Shown: in pieces, positions 26,601-29,228 of the stretch
Layout: the number at the start of each line of letters is the position of its first letter
Numbering within the stretch: the first letter of the stretch is position 1
IMG/VR virus record: IMGVR_UViG_3300047667_001127
Coordinates: 1 to 29,228 of that record
Reading direction: 5' to 3' (one strand)
Source of the DNA: a virus
Length of the DNA stretch: 29,228 nucleotides
Program-made: the position numbers and the translations under genes
Notes under the pieces: model-generated
The model's input: only the letters and a program-made list of their open reading frames with translations
Database searches by the model: none
What the model was told of the DNA's origin: nothing

Positions 26601-29228
26601 AACAAATCAAGACGGAGATAATTGGGAAGTTTTAGCTAATGATCTTGACGGTAGTTATGCTGCTATGACGGGTCAAGCTGCTAGCTTGAAACCTGTTTTT
26701 GGTGGTAATGGCTTAGCTGATAATCTTGCTGCTCCTGACAATACTAAATCTTCTCCTGAAGATATTCTTACTGAGTATTTTAAAGAAAAGATAGATGCTC
26801 CAATTGCTGCGCTAGAATCTCTAGTTAATGCAGAGGAATTCGATCCTTTAAGTGCTGCAGAAGCATCAAATTCAGCTGCTCAAAATGCAAATACAGTATT
26901 AGCTGAGTTTCGTGCTTTAGCTAATTCTGTTGGTGCTATTAAAGCTGGAATTATTGACGGTAAAACATTAGACCAATTACCAGTTGAATTTAAGGAGGCT
27001 ATAAAGAACAATCAATTACATAAAATTGATTATATAAATTCTTTTCCTGGTACTACTGATAGTGCTAAGGCAGCATTAAATGAAACGAATCAGGCTGCTT
27101 ACCAAAAGTTAAAAGCAGTAAATGAACAAATAAACAAAGAGCTTGTAAGCTTTGAAGCTAGGCAACAAGAAATAAGAGTGCAAGATGTTCGTGCTCGGGT
27201 TTCACTTCTTCTTTCTTTAGGAGAAGGTATTGTTGATGAGCAAACAATGGAATCTCTTGCTACTGTCCTGACAAATAATATTGACAGAAAAACAATAGGA
27301 AGTCAAGAAGCTCTTTTGTTAGCTGCTGAACAGCAAGTGTATGAGTATGCTCAAAAGAATAAAAAAGCATTTGAAAAAAAGGCAGTTGAAGTAGCTGCAT
27401 TAAAAATAGGAAACTCTAGTCAAGCTTATAGCAATGCTGGTGAATACAATGGTAATGATCCTGACCAGTTCTTACTTGATAATCCGTTTAATATTAAGCC
27501 TACTCCACAAAGTCCTTTAACTGCTCCACAGAAGCTTTTTATGCTGATGTATTATGTTGATTATGTAAACAAGATTTCAAAGTTAAATCCTGCTACTGTT
27601 GAACATGCTTTTGCTAGAGTAGTAGAAGATAAAAAAATATCTCCTTCAGTAGAACAATTTGAAAATGCTAAATCTGCTTTAGCAATGGTTGTTGATGGAT
27701 CTGCTAGCTTAACAAATGCTATTAGCAAATCGTTAGCTGACCATTTTAAAGACATGGGTAGCAATGCTATTTACATGAGAGGGCCAGCGGGTGCTGGTAA
27801 ATCAATGATGATACCGGGTCTTACTGTTTCTCTTTTTATGGAGATGCAAGAAGAAGGTAAAGATGCTCCTATTGTGAGGGTTTATGCTCCATCAAAAGAT
27901 CTTTCTGATAAAGTTACTGCGAACATGCAGAATCTTTTTGGTATTGATGTTTTAACTAGTAAGGAACTAAAAGAAGGTGCATCTACTATTGATTTAGATG
28001 AAAATTCTATTGTGTTTATTGATGAAGCTTCTTTGTTAACGAAGGAACAGATTCTTGCTATAAATAAGAATTTAGAAAATAATAACTCTGCTACTGTTAT
28101 CTTTTTAGGAGACCAGCTTCAAGGGACTTCTGGCGATTCCTATGCTCCGATTGAAGATTTTTATCAACGTTCAGTTGGGTTAAATTACATCTACCGTTCT
28201 GGTGTTGTTGATTTATGGAATTTACAAAAAACATTACGTGAAGCATTTTACACAGAAGGTAACGCTATACCTTGGACTCCTTTACATTATAATCCTGAAG
28301 CGGGCAAAGGTGTTCGTGTTGTAAATGATATACGAGATGTCGTAAAGAATTTCAAGAAAGATGATAGGGGTGTAATTGTTTTTGATAATCTAGATCAAGC
28401 GCGTTTTTTATTAGGCGCAGACTTTGATGCTTTCTCTGATCGTGTTTATACTCTTAGTCAGGGAATGATAGATAACAAGAGAAATACTTTGGTTCAAGGT
28501 TCTGATTTTATGAAGGTTTATCTAGTCACTGATAGAGCTAATTATCCTAAAACTGGAAAGTCTTTCTTAAGAGCGTTGTTAACGGGTGCTACTCGTGCTA
28601 CTGATTATGTCGAGATGTTTGTTCCGGATGTTGATCCAAAAGACTTTAATCGTGTTGGGCCTATAACTGAAATAAAAAAAGATGATAGTCAGATTGCTTC
28701 TCAACAGGCTACATTAAAAACTCGTTCTACTGATATACTTGAAGGTGTTGAAGATGAGCTTTTAGCTAACGATGGTGATATTCCTGTTGTAACTACAGAA
28801 GATGTAGATGATGATGTTAATGGACAACCTACGGAAGCTGAGTATCAACAAGCATTAGATGTATTAGCGCCTTTAATGAATAATAATTCAGAGCTTACGT
28901 TAAATGAATTACAAGAAGTTTATGAGGCTTTGGGTGATAATTCTGAAAATGTACTTGATATATCTAAAAAGCAAAACGCAAAAACTCTTTATAAGGAATT
29001 AACAGATAAGAAAAATTCTTTAGAACCAACACAACCAACTAGTGATGTTAAAGAAATAAAAACGTTTGTTGATCGCATATCTAAAGGCGAGACTATTGAT
29101 TCTGATACTGATAAGCAATTTTATGAAAACAATAAATCTGAGATTGAAAAACAGTTAACGGAAAAGATTAATGAAAAACCAACACAACAAAGTAGTGAGG
29201 TTGAAGAAAAAATATCTGAAGTAATAAA
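23662..29228 (+). CDS. Giant internal/polyvalent protein with SF1 helicase (3' partial)
   Basis: The frame opens at ATG 23662 and stays open to the window end: 1855 codons plus two bases. Regions: a Pro/Gln-rich disordered start (about 1-60); a Gly/Ala-rich hydrophobic block (about 318-440) followed by an acidic EEGGEEMVEQ (500-509); a second block at 654-675; a coiled-coil-like part near 784-831; and a superfamily 1 helicase core. Helicase landmarks are Walker A GPAGAGKS (1374-1381), Walker B with D1454-E1455-A-S, motif III GDQLQ (1483-1487) and motif VI GATRA (1642-1646). The order and spacing fit RecD/Dda/Pif1-like (SF1B) enzymes. After it come acidic linkers and a helical VDRISKGE...FYENN segment (1803-1824). 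Following putative cargo proteins, it may enter the host with the DNA; that is inferred. No other enzyme domain is seen; more may lie beyond the window. Confidence 0.85.
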   Translation, partial: MSGNIPKNAIGENAATANEGQRPTPLLPQEEVKQEKIQSKNTGSVVQPPTEPPKSLSEQWEGKDYTALRLQKGLKNYDITRITEGSNLAFPSREEFDFDGPEDQKENTYKFLQNEFKDYQLGHWTAQSSNMKRMPEGVLAKHLNSATFGSENIRSKDQFADLTLTGSDNGKSLTEEQQFDAMGTYIDTDNNMKTLNEYFNSKKGDKNVLIQDFDEEGNKTFRAVDRNKALDMHQIRSAYGPAEFTSNPAISFGKGFYEGFVTSSVSTVGSLTEITGDLFDKWNSDDKWTDDFGHRMRNWASEQSAMNEDERVSLFESFPAFMAVTGQGVASIAQMIAMGGAANVVGKAAVIGGMKAGAKGLATRAGARSALKGVGIASREVALVTGSAVMTDATYKEAKSMGLSDKESAMLGAIAGVTTYGVEKFIGPGLDINYWATGGGKAALRSSIKSAQSQLGKGSSAEVKEKGAKAFIKGVKKSYQEALDKGMTNKGVTALTMAIEEGGEEMVEQFSGNLFKNVHDIHNNHLYETSINTYNKELQGYNNSLGQYEVKESAPTGYYKMGMGGKTVWAKDKVGGGRIILNDEEYAALENDKTYYKRDANGKQNIINKQTYDRKTQELNDNVVSLRKSKPQPTEVGKGKFSDRKGMGSLLEGTTEGMGEAFAGALLPGALFGVMKPQRKATLRRFVAEGKSSELYLELDKMHKQGALGPKGLDINGEPLKKGAVSANDFIYNEFQTEIGLVQQEVAADGVDAVLEKEDLKAKDKDANAYDQFLSDTRGEYLANYGKLKDAQSLTEQIEADTELSVDEKTTKIAEQEQVVKDLQGRLDYFQVKNEAGVTEREMDALNRALLENKADSNSEIVLNQLDRISTLGKDFKAYYDKTYSEREATSAKNISENKDAISSLVETMMDSADADVFSRSFVELSNLAKNKGAAVSDSQLAEIQKKAEVLKESLYKAAGKAISDFKVGDNVDETINSILTNQDGDNWEVLANDLDGSYAAMTGQAASLKPVFGGNGLADNLAAPDNTKSSPEDILTEYFKEKIDAPIAALESLVNAEEFDPLSAAEASNSAAQNANTVLAEFRALANSVGAIKAGIIDGKTLDQLPVEFKEAIKNNQLHKIDYINSFPGTTDSAKAALNETNQAAYQKLKAVNEQINKELVSFEARQQEIRVQDVRARVSLLLSLGEGIVDEQTMESLATVLTNNIDRKTIGSQEALLLAAEQQVYEYAQKNKKAFEKKAVEVAALKIGNSSQAYSNAGEYNGNDPDQFLLDNPFNIKPTPQSPLTAPQKLFMLMYYVDYVNKISKLNPATVEHAFARVVEDKKISPSVEQFENAKSALAMVVDGSASLTNAISKSLADHFKDMGSNAIYMRGPAGAGKSMMIPGLTVSLFMEMQEEGKDAPIVRVYAPSKDLSDKVTANMQNLFGIDVLTSKELKEGASTIDLDENSIVFIDEASLLTKEQILAINKNLENNNSATVIFLGDQLQGTSGDSYAPIEDFYQRSVGLNYIYRSGVVDLWNLQKTLREAFYTEGNAIPWTPLHYNPEAGKGVRVVNDIRDVVKNFKKDDRGVIVFDNLDQARFLLGADFDAFSDRVYTLSQGMIDNKRNTLVQGSDFMKVYLVTDRANYPKTGKSFLRALLTGATRATDYVEMFVPDVDPKDFNRVGPITEIKKDDSQIASQQATLKTRSTDILEGVEDELLANDGDIPVVTTEDVDDDVNGQPTEAEYQQALDVLAPLMNNNSELTLNELQEVYEALGDNSENVLDISKKQNAKTLYKELTDKKNSLEPTQPTSDVKEIKTFVDRISKGETIDSDTDKQFYENNKSEIEKQLTEKINEKPTQQSSEVEEKISEVI
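27700..28640 (+). other. SF1 helicase domain within the giant gene
   Basis: Approximate limits of the ATPase core, about residues 1347-1660. It includes Walker A at 27781-27804, the DEAS Walker B at 28021-28032, GDQLQ at 28108-28122 and GATRA at 28585-28599. A hydrophobic strand runs into each motif, as expected of a RecA-type fold. UvrD-type 1B/2B insertions are not apparent, so the core is compact. Confidence 0.75.

Noticed and set aside
1-29228. tRNA genes, CRISPR arrays, insertion sequences, integrase or attachment sites
   Set aside because: The plus strand is almost fully coding with gaps of at most 53 bases, and no cloverleaf, spaced repeat array, transposase or recombinase motif was seen.

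Overview
The window is a late (virion and lysis) region of a tailed, podovirus-type phage that probably infects a Bacteroidota bacterium. The DNA is AT-rich by eye. Every supportable gene lies on the + strand, genes abut or overlap, and almost no non-coding DNA is present. Most starts have an A/T-rich leader and no Shine-Dalgarno sequence, which is typical of Bacteroidota and their phages. The order terL, portal, scaffold-like gene, major capsid protein, connector genes, P22 gp4-like ring protein, very large tail stabilization (muzzle) protein and then large internal proteins matches the crAss-like phages (Crassvirales). That order and characteristic stretches of the capsid, portal and stabilization proteins are the basis for the assignment. 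It rests on family knowledge and not on a database search.

Layout. Positions 1-33 are the tail of an upstream gene. Positions 30-648 hold three very small genes of unknown function; the first two look paralogous. Positions 638-2901 form a lysis cassette: a holin-like membrane protein, a second small membrane protein, a zinc N-acetylmuramoyl-L-alanine amidase and a lipoprotein with a C-terminal membrane anchor that fits a unimolecular spanin. Positions 2903-9813 carry packaging and head genes: large terminase, portal, probable scaffold and major capsid protein. The only convincing intrinsic terminator follows at 9825-9854. Positions 9867-14856 carry eight head-completion and connector candidates plus one small CxxC membrane protein. 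Positions 14856-19007 encode the stabilization/muzzle protein. Positions 19007-29228 encode four proteins that look like internal (cargo or ejection) virion proteins. The last is a giant open frame that runs off the window after 1855 codons and contains a recognisable superfamily 1 helicase.

How the genes work together: portal, scaffold and capsid protein build the procapsid and TerL fills it. Connector and ring proteins and the muzzle close the portal and form the short tail. The internal proteins are probably stored in the particle and released into the host with the DNA. The holin, amidase and spanin then open the inner membrane, wall and outer membrane. Seven gene pairs are joined by a one-base TAATG stop/start overlap, which suggests a long polycistronic late transcript read by termination-reinitiation.

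The least ordinary elements are the giant helicase-bearing putative internal protein, the single-gene spanin, the PEGK repeat tract in the 637-residue protein, the TerL/portal overlap encoding a basic TerL tail, and the repeated TAATG coupling without ribosome-binding sites. No tRNA, CRISPR array, insertion sequence or integrase is visible.
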